Source: an uncultured Bacteroidales bacterium
GTDB taxonomy: Bacteria; Bacteroidota; Bacteroidia; Bacteroidales; Paludibacteraceae
Reading direction: 5' to 3'
Assembly: GCA_900319995.1 (NCBI GenBank)
Contig: ONQO01000016.1
Location: 1-41,874, forward strand
DNA: 41,874 bases
Numbering within the stretch: position 1 is the first letter of the stretch; every line of letters starts with the position of its first letter. The position numbers were made by a program, and so were the translations under genes. Positions 32,408-41,020 of the stretch are shown here, piece by piece. The notes under the pieces were generated by a model. That model worked only from the letters and a program-made list of their open reading frames with translations. It had not been told where the DNA came from and did not search any database.

Positions 32408-35400
32408 ATGAATACACGTTTACACACTCTCTTTCTATTGACTTTTCTTGTGATGCCTTTCGCGTTGTTTGGCGAGACGATTTTCAGCACGAAGCTTGAT
32501 GACACAAGCCCTACAACAGGTGTTACGGTGACAGGTAGCAGCTGCTCGTTAGCAGATGTCCCCGGTTGGGCAACGGGGTACACAAAAGGGTTTCAAACGG
32601 GCGGTTCGTCAGGCAAGGCAACTATAAGCTTTGAGTCAGAACTCTTTTTGTCAGACTTCACCGATGTTAAGTTGACGATACATTGGGGCGCAGAAAATGG
32701 TCGTCCATTGAAAGTGGCCATGAACGGAGGGAGCGCTACGACCGTACATAGCAACTTGGTTGATGCTGATAGAAAAAAAGTAGTGGAGGATACTTATTCT
32801 ATCACAGTATCTTCTATTAAGTCTATCGCATTGTCTTCAGGAAGTGGTAGTGGTACCTTTTTCTTCGATATATCTATAACCGGTACACGTACAACACCTA
32901 TCGCAACTAACACCAGGACTGTGTGTCTCAATCCCAATGTGCCGAATTGGAAAATAGGCAACGAGCGTTACGCAGTATATTGTTTCGGTGATGGAGAGGA
33001 ATGGTATGATATGACGAAAGTGACGGACGGATGTGGGATGACATATTATAAAGCGGATGTTGACTTGAAGTACACTGCATATATCTTCTGTCGCATGAAT
33101 GGCGGTACCACGGAAAACATATGGGAAAATAAGTGGAACCAAACGAACGATTTACCGAAGGCCACCGGTACGTATTGTACGATTACCAGCGGAGGGGGGG
33201 GCGACACAAAAGCAGGTTGTAATTGGAATCACACCCCGTTTGAAATATGTATTTCCGGACCGGATGTGGCGTTTGCGGATGCCCCGCTTGTATTAGAAGC
33301 AAAGTGTCCGGGTGCAACGTATTTCCAGTGGTACAAAGGCGGAACGGCAGATGCCAACAAGATAGAAGGCGCGACCAGTGCAACGTACCGAAAAGCGAAA
33401 TGCGCATTTGAGGATGCTGGCACTTATTACTGCAAGGCCGGTGGAAGCGAGAGTGCGGTCCGAACCAGCAGTGGACATAATGTCAAAATGTACCGTGCCT
33501 ATTTCAATAACGGACGAGATGGAGGAGAATATGGCTATGTGGATATCAAGCATAATATTGATATCGACCCGAGTAAGCGCCAAGCCGCAGGAATGATTTT
33601 CTTGGGCGAGTCATGGAATTATGCTTTTTCTATTACAGATGGATTTAATCATTGGTATGGCAACAATAATGATGAGTCTCATAAGATGCAGAATGGAAAT
33701 AGTACCAATTGGAACTTTACCCTTGGTCATGACAAATGCTGGCTTCGCACGGACAATGGAGCAACTTATAAAATCATCGTGGATTACACCACGACTCCCC
33801 TAAAAGTGTCTCTTGTATTCCCGCCAGACCACCAAGAGGCAGGGAAAATGATATATTTCGCCAATGACATCGTCAACTGGGACGAAACTAAACTGCATTA
33901 TCGCATAGGAAAAGCTGTAAACCCCGAACATCCGGAAGTGTTCCCTCACACGCAAAAAGAGCCAATGACCAAAGTAAAAGGTACGGCTAATTTCTTCCAA
34001 TACGAAACTAAGGAATACAATAATTTGCATGCATGGCATGTGGCTAACAATTGTGGCTGGTCTGGAACCGGAGCAAATGGAACCGATAACACTCGATCCA
34101 TTTACCTGACAGACACGGGTGACGAGTTTGAAATTACTCACTCTGTCACTTTTGAAGGAGGTGCCACCACGCAAAACATCACCATCATCCCACAAAGTAT
34201 AGGGAATGCATGTACTGATTCTAAGCCGAAGTCTGAGTGTGATCCATTAAACGGAGAATGCAAATTCCATAGTTACGACATGTATCCCGGTATGCTGACG
34301 CATAACGTAGAAATCACTGAGCCGGATCCAGCGCAAGGAACGCTTACTGTCAATTATATGGATATAGATGGTAATGAACAGACTTTCACTTCCGGAGACA
34401 GAGATTTAGCACATACCTGTTATGTCTATGTAACGGCTGAGCCTATATGCGGTTATAAAAAACCCACCGAAATATTCATAAACGGTGCACCTCACGGAAA
34501 CGGCGCACAATATATTCTGACAGAAGACATAATAGTAAGCGCTACGCTTGAAGTGGCAGAATATAGCATCAATTATAAATTGAATGGTGGTACTATCAAT
34601 TCCGGTGAGGTAATAGAATATACGTTTGGTGTCGGTGCCACACTTCCGACGGACGTAACAAGGGCCGAATATGAATTTTTAGGTTGGTATGACAATGCGG
34701 GCTGCACGGGAACGCCGGTAACGGAGATAACGACAACCGACTGTGGAAACAAAGTGTATTGGGCAAAATGGGAAAAAGGCAAACCTGCACCGGTATTCAC
34801 ATGGGACTGCGAAACTACAATCAAGGCAGGAGGAATCTATCCCGTAAGTGTGGCTTCCACCGGTGATGCAGATGTAACGTTGTCTATTGTAGAGACGATA
34901 GCAGGTGTGACAGGTAGTTTCACAGATGGTAATCCGGCAACAGGTATCGTGACCTTAGGCAGTTACCCCGCCGCAACGACTTTCACCTATCAAGCGTATA
35001 GTCCGGAAACATCGACCTATAAGGAAAAGACCGAAACAAAAACGATAACCATCGAGCGATGCGAAACAGAAGATGCAATCCCGATGGCAGGAAGCGAGTA
35101 TGTAGCAGAATCATCGGCATCCGATACTCATGCACGCTATTATTGTGAAGAATCGGGCGTGGGCAGGATTTCTTATAAAACGGGTAACTCATCTATTTCA
35201 AGTAGTAGTTTTAAATCAGGCACGAATGATATATTTGAATATTATATCGAAGGTAAAACTCTTTTATTAGAACCATATACGGATATTCATAAGATAGAGT
35301 TGTATGTAAATTGCGGTACTAATAATCAGACACTTACCGGGGTGTATAAACGGGATACTTACTCCAAAGAAGAAGATGACTATACGACTTCTGCTTCATC

Positions 35401-38400
35401 GACAATTAAATACTACACCGGAAGTACTGAAAGCACTTATTTACCATACAAAACAACAGGGCATGTGGAAATAGCGTTTGCCTCTCCAATTCCGAAAGGG
35501 ACATTTATTTACATCGTTAGTCCAAAACAGATGAATATATATGGAGCTAAACTCTATCGTCCTGAAGGTGACGAACCTACAAGTGTGGAGTTTAGTGGCG
35601 AAGCGGAAATTGAGAAATATCCGGGCGATGCCCCGTTTACAAATGCAGCAACGCAAACGACAACTCCAGTCCTATCCGGAGGAAGTATTACTTATAAGTC
35701 TTCGGACGAGACGGTGGCTACCGTGGATGCCAATACAGGTGAAGTGAACCCAATTGGGGTGGGTCGTACGGTCATCACAGCAACGCTGCAAGCGTATGGT
35801 TGCTTTGACGAAGCGACGGCTACATATTCGGTAGTTGTGAAAAAGTGTATAGATCCAGAATGTACGATAGCTGTGACATCCGGCACCGCCCGCAAATGTG
35901 CCGGCGAAAGTGTGACCATGACTGCTACGGCAGTTGAAGGCGCAGTTGTCCAATGGTTCAAAGACGGAGTTCCCATTTTGGGAGAGACCGGAGCAAGTTA
36001 CACAACAACAGAGGCAGGAGAATACTATGCAACAGCCACCAAGACATGTCTGCAAGTATCGAATACGATAGTGGTGGAGAACCTTGCTGCTCCAACGGCA
36101 GTAGCGTTGCATGACTACTACTATATTAAAGCGGGTCGTGAGCGCCCGGATATTTCGTTGTTCCAATTGACAAATGTGAAGATAGACCCCTCGTCGTTCA
36201 CTATGAGCCATCCTGCTCCGGACGGATGCAGTTATGAGTTGCGCGAGGACGGAATCGTCTATTTAGTGGGAACTCCTTCGTTAACTTTGGCAGCAGCAGA
36301 CTATGACTTAACTTTGACAACGGTCAATGACTGCGGTTTCACAAATGCATCTGCTACTATGCATCTATATAGCCTTGAGACAACGGCAAAGCCGCAGATA
36401 GCATGGATCGCTACCGGAACGAAAGGTCAGACCTTGCCGGGAAATCCGACAGCGTCACAGAGTACAGACCATACGCTATACAAGTACTTGCAAAATTTCT
36501 TCGACATGACAGCTGTGAATGCATATTGTACTACAGATGAGAAGAAAATCAGTGATTACTGCTCGCAGTTCGATTTAGTACTGCTGACCGACTACCCAGA
36601 TACGCATGTTACTCCAACTTCGGACAACGGTAAAAAGAGTGAATCCTACTCGAATGCATTCGGTTGTTTGATGGATGAGTTACCGCTGCTGAGTTTCGAA
36701 GCTTTTGTGGCGGACTGTCCGAACTGGGGAATTAACAGTGACCCAAAGACTCCGGATCCCACACAGAAAGACATGACATTGCTTTGTTCAACGCATAATA
36801 TCTTTGCAGGAACGACTATTGATATAAGTGAAAAAATACCGATGCTTTCCGCTATATCCGGCAATGGATTGCAAGGCTTTACTGGTCTTGAGGCTCCTCC
36901 GGGCATGTTGAATATTGCTACAGTGGACAATAACGAATCGAACGGCGGAACGTTGGTAGTGTGCTGTGAGCGTCAGAAAGTGATAGAGGCTCGTATGATG
37001 ATTATGGGTCTGAACTACAAAGATATGGGCAACCTGACCGATGACGGGAAACTGGTAGTAAAGCAAATCATAGAGTACTTGTTGCAATTCAAAGAGATGG
37101 CAGACTGCTCTATCGTATTTGATGACAATAATAACACTCATGTATGGTCAGACCCCAAAAACTGGTACCCTGCTTACAATGCGCTTCCGAAGCCTCTTCA
37201 GGCGGTACGTGTGGATAAACCCTGTCAAGTGGATATAATGAATGCCCATTGCTCCAGTATCCGTCTGCGCAAAGATGGTGCAGGAGGATGGAATGGAACG
37301 CTGACTATTCAGCCAAACGGAGGTTTGACCGTTGTGGACTATATCAAGGAAGTACATGGAACAAACTTCATGACCACCTATCCAAGTGCAGCAGGTGACC
37401 TTGTTATACAAGCAGGAGAGAACGGACAAAATGGATCGCTTGTATTCGGTAGTGTAGAGGATGATTTGCAAGCTACAGTTGAGTACTATAGCCTTGCGAA
37501 AGATGCGAATGTATCGGGCAAGAAACCGGTTTGGCAGTACATCGGTATTCCTATTACGGACGGACCGTTAGCCATTGACGCATATCATGCTGCATGGATG
37601 TGCAGTTGGGAGTCCGAAGGAAACGTGTCCAGCAACTGGGTTTGGGTGGAGAACGAAGACAAAATCCGACCGTTCAAAGGCTATTGTATCACACAAGCAG
37701 CATCGAAGAAATATATCCATAAAGGTTCACTCAGTAAACCGGAGACAAAAGATCTTCCGCTGTACTATTTCGAGAGTGAAGACGGCGACGGATTCAATAT
37801 GTTCGCCAACTCATGGGTAGCACCGATTGACATCACCAAGATGGAAACCGAAGACTTCGGCGGTGCTGCCGAGCCCACTATCTTTATCTATAATACAGGT
37901 ACGCGCGAGCAATACGACGAGCAATACACAGACCCGCTTGTAACAGACGGTATGCAAGTTGAGGCCGGACAGTTCAATGCGATTCCTGTCAAGGCGGCTT
38001 CGTATCTCGACGGTTCACTGACGAAGATTCCTACCATGCAGGGATTCTTTATCCAAGCCTCCAAAGAGGGGACCATGACGCTCGATTACAAGAAACTCTG
38101 TTTCAATACCGAGACCTATTCGACTACTGCGGAAACCATGCGTGCTCCGAAACGCACGGGTGAAGAACCTGCGGAAGAACCGGTAACGGAGAAAATAGTG
38201 CCGGAAGTAATGCGTATAGATGTCGTTTCCGCCAACTGGGGTGACCGTCTCTATATCCTCATGCATCCTGAGTTCAGCGATGCCTTTGACCGTGGATGGG
38301 ACGGTTCCAAGCAGGAAGGTGACGCCGATGCCCCGATGCTCGCATTGGAGCGCGGAAACGGGCTTCTCGCTGTCGCAGCGGTAGAGAGTGCGGACGAGCG

Positions 38401-38746
38401 GTATCTCGCTTTCCGTGCCGGTAAGGACACCGAATATACCTTCCGCTTCAACTATGACGGAGAGACGATTTACCTATACGACCATCTTACCGGTCAGGCG
38501 ACACGCATCCTCACCGGTAATACGTATTCGTTCAAAGCGGATGACATGACGCCAATCAATAGATTCCTCATTACGAAGAATCCTCCGAAAGTACCGACGG
38601 ATATACCTGCCGTCGATCAGGAAATGACGGCTCAACCGCAGAAATACATAGATCATGGACAGTTGTTTATTCTCTATCACGGTAGAGTATATGACATGAC
38701 CGGAAAACGTGTCGCACCACGAACAGGAAAGGAGGAAACACGATGA
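32408..38746 (+). CDS. Giant surface protein with Ig-like, InlB and Big2-like repeats
   Basis: A 2112-residue protein. Signal peptide: RLHTLFLLTFLVMPFALFG. Residues about 25-155 look like a discoidin/CBM-type beta-sandwich. Ig-like domains lie near 275-350 (FQWYKGG ... DAGTYYC) and 1155-1220 (VQWFKDGVPILGETGASYT). A Listeria-Bacteroides (InlB B) repeat is at about 716-795 (YKLNGGTINSGE ... FLGWYDNAGC ... YWAKW) and a Big2-like domain at about 1065-1150 (YKSSDETVATVDANTGEV). Later parts are beta-rich, with WQYIGIPI, found in many Bacteroidales secreted proteins. The end (YIDHGQLFILYHGRVYDMTG) is a typical Bacteroidales C-terminal motif, perhaps for secretion. No catalytic motif was recognised, so an adhesin or structural role is likely. 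Confidence 0.8.
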   Translation: MNTRLHTLFLLTFLVMPFALFGETIFSTKLDDTSPTTGVTVTGSSCSLADVPGWATGYTKGFQTGGSSGKATISFESELFLSDFTDVKLTIHWGAENGRPLKVAMNGGSATTVHSNLVDADRKKVVEDTYSITVSSIKSIALSSGSGSGTFFFDISITGTRTTPIATNTRTVCLNPNVPNWKIGNERYAVYCFGDGEEWYDMTKVTDGCGMTYYKADVDLKYTAYIFCRMNGGTTENIWENKWNQTNDLPKATGTYCTITSGGGGDTKAGCNWNHTPFEICISGPDVAFADAPLVLEAKCPGATYFQWYKGGTADANKIEGATSATYRKAKCAFEDAGTYYCKAGGSESAVRTSSGHNVKMYRAYFNNGRDGGEYGYVDIKHNIDIDPSKRQAAGMIFLGESWNYAFSITDGFNHWYGNNNDESHKMQNGNSTNWNFTLGHDKCWLRTDNGATYKIIVDYTTTPLKVSLVFPPDHQEAGKMIYFANDIVNWDETKLHYRIGKAVNPEHPEVFPHTQKEPMTKVKGTANFFQYETKEYNNLHAWHVANNCGWSGTGANGTDNTRSIYLTDTGDEFEITHSVTFEGGATTQNITIIPQSIGNACTDSKPKSECDPLNGECKFHSYDMYPGMLTHNVEITEPDPAQGTLTVNYMDIDGNEQTFTSGDRDLAHTCYVYVTAEPICGYKKPTEIFINGAPHGNGAQYILTEDIIVSATLEVAEYSINYKLNGGTINSGEVIEYTFGVGATLPTDVTRAEYEFLGWYDNAGCTGTPVTEITTTDCGNKVYWAKWEKGKPAPVFTWDCETTIKAGGIYPVSVASTGDADVTLSIVETIAGVTGSFTDGNPATGIVTLGSYPAATTFTYQAYSPETSTYKEKTETKTITIERCETEDAIPMAGSEYVAESSASDTHARYYCEESGVGRISYKTGNSSISSSSFKSGTNDIFEYYIEGKTLLLEPYTDIHKIELYVNCGTNNQTLTGVYKRDTYSKEEDDYTTSASSTIKYYTGSTESTYLPYKTTGHVEIAFASPIPKGTFIYIVSPKQMNIYGAKLYRPEGDEPTSVEFSGEAEIEKYPGDAPFTNAATQTTTPVLSGGSITYKSSDETVATVDANTGEVNPIGVGRTVITATLQAYGCFDEATATYSVVVKKCIDPECTIAVTSGTARKCAGESVTMTATAVEGAVVQWFKDGVPILGETGASYTTTEAGEYYATATKTCLQVSNTIVVENLAAPTAVALHDYYYIKAGRERPDISLFQLTNVKIDPSSFTMSHPAPDGCSYELREDGIVYLVGTPSLTLAAADYDLTLTTVNDCGFTNASATMHLYSLETTAKPQIAWIATGTKGQTLPGNPTASQSTDHTLYKYLQNFFDMTAVNAYCTTDEKKISDYCSQFDLVLLTDYPDTHVTPTSDNGKKSESYSNAFGCLMDELPLLSFEAFVADCPNWGINSDPKTPDPTQKDMTLLCSTHNIFAGTTIDISEKIPMLSAISGNGLQGFTGLEAPPGMLNIATVDNNESNGGTLVVCCERQKVIEARMMIMGLNYKDMGNLTDDGKLVVKQIIEYLLQFKEMADCSIVFDDNNNTHVWSDPKNWYPAYNALPKPLQAVRVDKPCQVDIMNAHCSSIRLRKDGAGGWNGTLTIQPNGGLTVVDYIKEVHGTNFMTTYPSAAGDLVIQAGENGQNGSLVFGSVEDDLQATVEYYSLAKDANVSGKKPVWQYIGIPITDGPLAIDAYHAAWMCSWESEGNVSSNWVWVENEDKIRPFKGYCITQAASKKYIHKGSLSKPETKDLPLYYFESEDGDGFNMFANSWVAPIDITKMETEDFGGAAEPTIFIYNTGTREQYDEQYTDPLVTDGMQVEAGQFNAIPVKAASYLDGSLTKIPTMQGFFIQASKEGTMTLDYKKLCFNTETYSTTAETMRAPKRTGEEPAEEPVTEKIVPEVMRIDVVSANWGDRLYILMHPEFSDAFDRGWDGSKQEGDADAPMLALERGNGLLAVAAVESADERYLAFRAGKDTEYTFRFNYDGETIYLYDHLTGQATRILTGNTYSFKADDMTPINRFLITKNPPKVPTDIPAVDQEMTAQPQKYIDHGQLFILYHGRVYDMTGKRVAPRTGKEETR

Positions 38747-39474
38747 ATGCAAAGCAACAAACTCGGAAACGCTTGGTTATCGCGGGTGTGTTTCTCATCT
38801 GCAGCGTTTCCTTCATGGCAATGATATATCTGTTTTTCAACAAGCCGGAAGTGTATGTCATGCCCGGAGTTGTGGTGTCCAAACCGGCACCGGTAGCATC
38901 TCCCGTAGCATCGTTCCCGCCTCGTCTGAATTCGCGTTTGCCACACGCGGTTACTCCCGGTTATAAAGTAAGCTCTTACAAACAGGTAACCCCAGTCGTT
39001 CCGAAAACGTCCTCCTACAGGATATGGACATCGAGTAGTGCTAAAGTGCATGATGCGGGAGGTGGTGGATCCTATGGATCCTCTTACACGGCTTCCGGGG
39101 CAAACACATCCGGCGGTTCGTACGGAGCACCTTCACAACGGGCTGACAGAGGAATCAATTATTCAGGCGCAGTTAATGCGATGCCTTCCACCAGTTTCCT
39201 CGCTCTTGCCTCTTCCCGTCCTATGGCGGCTCCGGAAGCGGAGAGCGCTCCACAGATGGCGAGACTGGCGGCAGACCCGAGACGTGCTCCCGGACCGCCG
39301 AATACAGGAGATGAACCCCTTCCCGGAGACCACCAGCTTGTCGAACATCCTGTAGGTGCTCCGTGGGTAATGATGTTCTTCGCGCTTCTGTATGCGTTGT
39401 ATATATCGTTGACGCCTATAGCAAGAAAGCACGCCGATTTTTTCATTTGTCGTTGTACAGACAGGTCGCGGTGA
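38743..39474 (+). CDS. Membrane-anchored Pro/Ser/Gly-rich partner of the surface protein
   Basis: A 243-residue protein whose start overlaps the previous stop (ATGA), so translation is coupled. A first membrane segment (LVIAGVFLICSVSFMAMIYLFF, about 10-31) is followed by 170 residues of low-complexity sequence rich in Pro, Ser, Gly and Ala with tyrosines. Then come HPVGAPW, a second hydrophobic segment (VMMFFALLYALYISL) and a basic end (RKHADFFICRC). The P-x-G / membrane helix / basic layout resembles C-terminal sorting tails. The last codons lie in an 11-bp repeat array, so the true stop may have shifted. Function unknown. Confidence 0.65.
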   Translation: MNAKQQTRKRLVIAGVFLICSVSFMAMIYLFFNKPEVYVMPGVVVSKPAPVASPVASFPPRLNSRLPHAVTPGYKVSSYKQVTPVVPKTSSYRIWTSSSAKVHDAGGGGSYGSSYTASGANTSGGSYGAPSQRADRGINYSGAVNAMPSTSFLALASSRPMAAPEAESAPQMARLAADPRRAPGPPNTGDEPLPGDHQLVEHPVGAPWVMMFFALLYALYISLTPIARKHADFFICRCTDRSR

Positions 39475-39530
39475 GGTCGCGGTGAGGTCGCGGGGATGTC
39501 GCGGATATGAGTCGTAGTTGAGTCGTATTT
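39465..39530. repeat. 11-bp tandem repeat array (GTCG units)
   Basis: GTCG begins at 39465, 39476, 39487 and 39498 (exact 11-base steps), then 39511 and 39522 after a 2-base insertion. Early units read GTCGCGGTGAG, later ones GTCGTAGTTGA. The array covers the end of the membrane-protein gene. Confidence 0.8.
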
Positions 39531-39822
39531 GACGGGTAATCGGATGGTAGTTGAGGTGGGGGTGGACCTTTCTTGGGCGACAGGCGGACGGCTGACAGGC
39601 GGACACCCTTATTTATAAACTCACACACACGCGCATATGTGTATGTATTTTAGGGAAAGGGTGTCTGCCCGGTCTATCCGGTCTATCCTTTTGCCTCTAA
39701 ACTCCGGTTGGCATTTATCTCCTCTATTTCCCGTTCTCGCACCAACCATCTTTTGCCATCCTCCATATAGGCAATGTGCGGTATTTGTACCCGGCGTCGG
39801 ATGATACCGGATGGTGATGTTG
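39531..39822. other. Repeat-rich spacer
   Basis: Holds GACAGGCGGAC twice (about 39579 and 39594), an inverted repeat 39602-39610 with 39657-39665 enclosing an ACAC/GTGT stem (a possible terminator on either strand), and GGTCTATCC twice near 39672. A minus-strand frame at 39683-39845 may be an HTH relic. No other gene was seen. Confidence 0.5.
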
Positions 39823-39845
39823 TATGACAAATTTGCAGAAGGTGG
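39683..39845 (-). pseudogene. Possible excisionase/HTH-like relic
   Basis: The minus-strand frame reads SGIIRRRVQIPHIAYMEDGK then RWLVREREIEEINANR before its stop. This resembles the R-x-R-I/V-P-x-x-x-x-x-G-x-x-W-x-I/V-x-x-x-E-L/I ending of MerR/excisionase-type small DNA-binding proteins. The upstream part does not look like a recognition helix and lacks a good start. Weak evidence. Confidence 0.25.
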
Positions 39846-39876
39846 ACAATTTGGCATAAAAGTGGACAAAATGGCA
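39825..39876 (+). promoter_or_regulatory. Three activator-like half-palindromes upstream of hsp20
   Basis: TGACAAATTTGCA (39825-39837), TGGACAATTTGGCA (39843-39856) and TGGACAAAATGGCA (39863-39876) are spaced 19-20 bases apart (ACAA at 39827, 39846, 39866). They could be sites for an enhancer-binding protein. Confidence 0.5.
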
Positions 39877-39888
39877 GAGATTTAGGGC

Positions 39889-39904
39889 TTGGCACGTTTA
39901 TTGC
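39889..39904 (+). promoter_or_regulatory. Sigma-54-type (-24/-12) promoter of hsp20
   Basis: TTGGCACG, four bases, TTGC: the GG at 39891-39892 and GC at 39903-39904 are 12 bases apart as required. This is a near-perfect RpoN consensus. No -33/-7 element of the usual kind was seen before this gene. Confidence 0.75.
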
Positions 39905-40003
39905 CCTTATTAGGATGTAAACGCAACAACGCCTATTACGCCAACAACGTAAACTACGCAAACTACGTTAAACATCGTTTAACTTAAATTTGGAGGATTG
40001 ATT

Positions 40004-40450
40004 ATGAAACCTGCAATCTATCGTAGAAACAGTTGGCTGCCGACAAACGGATGGTTCCCGACAGTATTTGATGAGTTTTTGAACAATGACATGCTGAATA
40101 CGGCAAGCAATGTAGCGCCGTCCGTTAATGTCAAAGAAACGGCTGACAGCTATGTAGTCGAGCTGGCTGCTCCGGGTGTCAAGAAAGAGTACTGCCGAGT
40201 ACATGTCGATGAGGAACATAACCTCTGTGTCGCCATCGAGAACAAGTATGAGCACAAGGAAGAAGACAAACATTCGCACTACCTGAGACGCGAGTTTGCT
40301 TACACGAACTTCGAGCAGAAGTACACTTTGCCGGACAATGTAGATGAATCGAAGATCGCCGCAAAGGTAGAAGATGGTATCTTGACCATCGACCTGCCGA
40401 AGATCAAACGCGAAGAAGGCAAGACCGGACGTCAAATCGCCATCTCATAA
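40004..40450 (+). CDS. Hsp20 / alpha-crystallin small heat-shock protein
   Basis: A 148-residue protein. The ATG at 40004 is chosen because GGAGGA (39992-39997) sits six bases before it, an unusually good Shine-Dalgarno for this group. The alpha-crystallin domain runs from PSVNVKETADSYVVELAAPG to KIAAKVEDGILTIDLPK, with LRREFAYTNFEQKYTLPDNV and the final GILTIDLP (the conserved G-x-L-x-I/V-x-x-P). It is an ATP-independent holdase in the cytoplasm. A sigma-54-type promoter lies about 100 bases upstream and a strong terminator follows, so it is transcribed alone. Confidence 0.92.
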   Translation: MKPAIYRRNSWLPTNGWFPTVFDEFLNNDMLNTASNVAPSVNVKETADSYVVELAAPGVKKEYCRVHVDEEHNLCVAIENKYEHKEEDKHSHYLRREFAYTNFEQKYTLPDNVDESKIAAKVEDGILTIDLPKIKREEGKTGRQIAIS

Positions 40451-40472
40451 CGAGGCATGTTTTGCGAAATTG

Positions 40473-40501
40473 GAGCACTCCCGAGCGAGTGCTCTTTTTT
40501 T
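40473..40501 (+). terminator. Rho-independent terminator after hsp20
   Basis: Perfect 8-bp stem GAGCACTC/GAGTGCTC (40473-40480 with 40487-40494), 6-base loop, seven T. Confidence 0.9.
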
Positions 40502-40599
40502 ATGAACATACAAAAAGCGGTGCATCCGTTTTGATACACCGCTGTTGTTTTTGTTGATCGCGAAAGTGGATTGTTTTTCGCATAGGGTAATTCCGTTGG

Positions 40600-40875
40600 T
40601 TAGGCATTTTTGCGGCGCTCAACCTGAGACTCCAAAGCACTCAGACATGCGTCGATGCCCTCCTCAAACGAGTCAGCAGTCTTTTCAGCAAACAAACCGC
40701 TTACGCGAATCTTTACTTCCTTGTTGGCATTTGTTTGAGGTTTGATGACAGACATACGTACTTCCACTTTGTCATCATCGTTGAGGTGACGACCGAAACG
40801 GCTCATCTTTTTGTCAATAAACTGCTCAAGCTTCTCTGCCATTTCGAAGTTAACGGCATTAATAGTCAGATTCAT
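40600..40875 (-). CDS. Ribosome hibernation factor, short HPF/RaiA family
   Basis: A 91-residue protein. LTINAVNFEMAEKLEQFIDKKMSRFGRHL and the strands VEVRMSVIKPQ, EVKIRVSGLFAEKTADSFEEGID match the beta-alpha-beta-beta-beta-alpha fold of HPF/YfiA/RaiA, which sits in the decoding region of the 30S subunit and silences ribosomes in stress or stationary phase. It lacks the long C-terminal domain, so it is the short type. It has its own minus-strand promoter divergent to gcvP. Confidence 0.88.
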   Translation of the reverse strand: MNLTINAVNFEMAEKLEQFIDKKMSRFGRHLNDDDKVEVRMSVIKPQTNANKEVKIRVSGLFAEKTADSFEEGIDACLSALESQVERRKNA

Positions 40876-40933
40876 AATACTATAATTTTAGAGGTTAATA
40901 CCAAAAAATGTTTTAATATCTCATAATCGGCTG

Positions 40934-40965
40934 CAAAATTACAAAAATATTTTGATATGTGCAAA
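40934..40965 (-). promoter_or_regulatory. Promoter of the HPF/RaiA gene
   Basis: On the minus strand: TTTG (40962-40965), 20 bases, TAATTTTG (40934-40941). It overlaps the opposing gcvP promoter. Confidence 0.7.
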
Positions 40966-40981
40966 TTTTTTTGTACCTTTG
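40951..40981 (+). promoter_or_regulatory. Promoter of gcvP
   Basis: TTTG 40951-40954, 19 bases, TACCTTTG 40974-40981. Confidence 0.75.
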
Positions 40982-41020
40982 TGCCCGATTTTTGCAAATA
41001 AAATATTATAACACTATTAT

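Noticed and set aside
39038-39355. 105-residue ORF inside the membrane-partner gene
   Set aside because: Out-of-frame reading of a GC-rich low-complexity region; the 38743 frame is coupled to the upstream gene.
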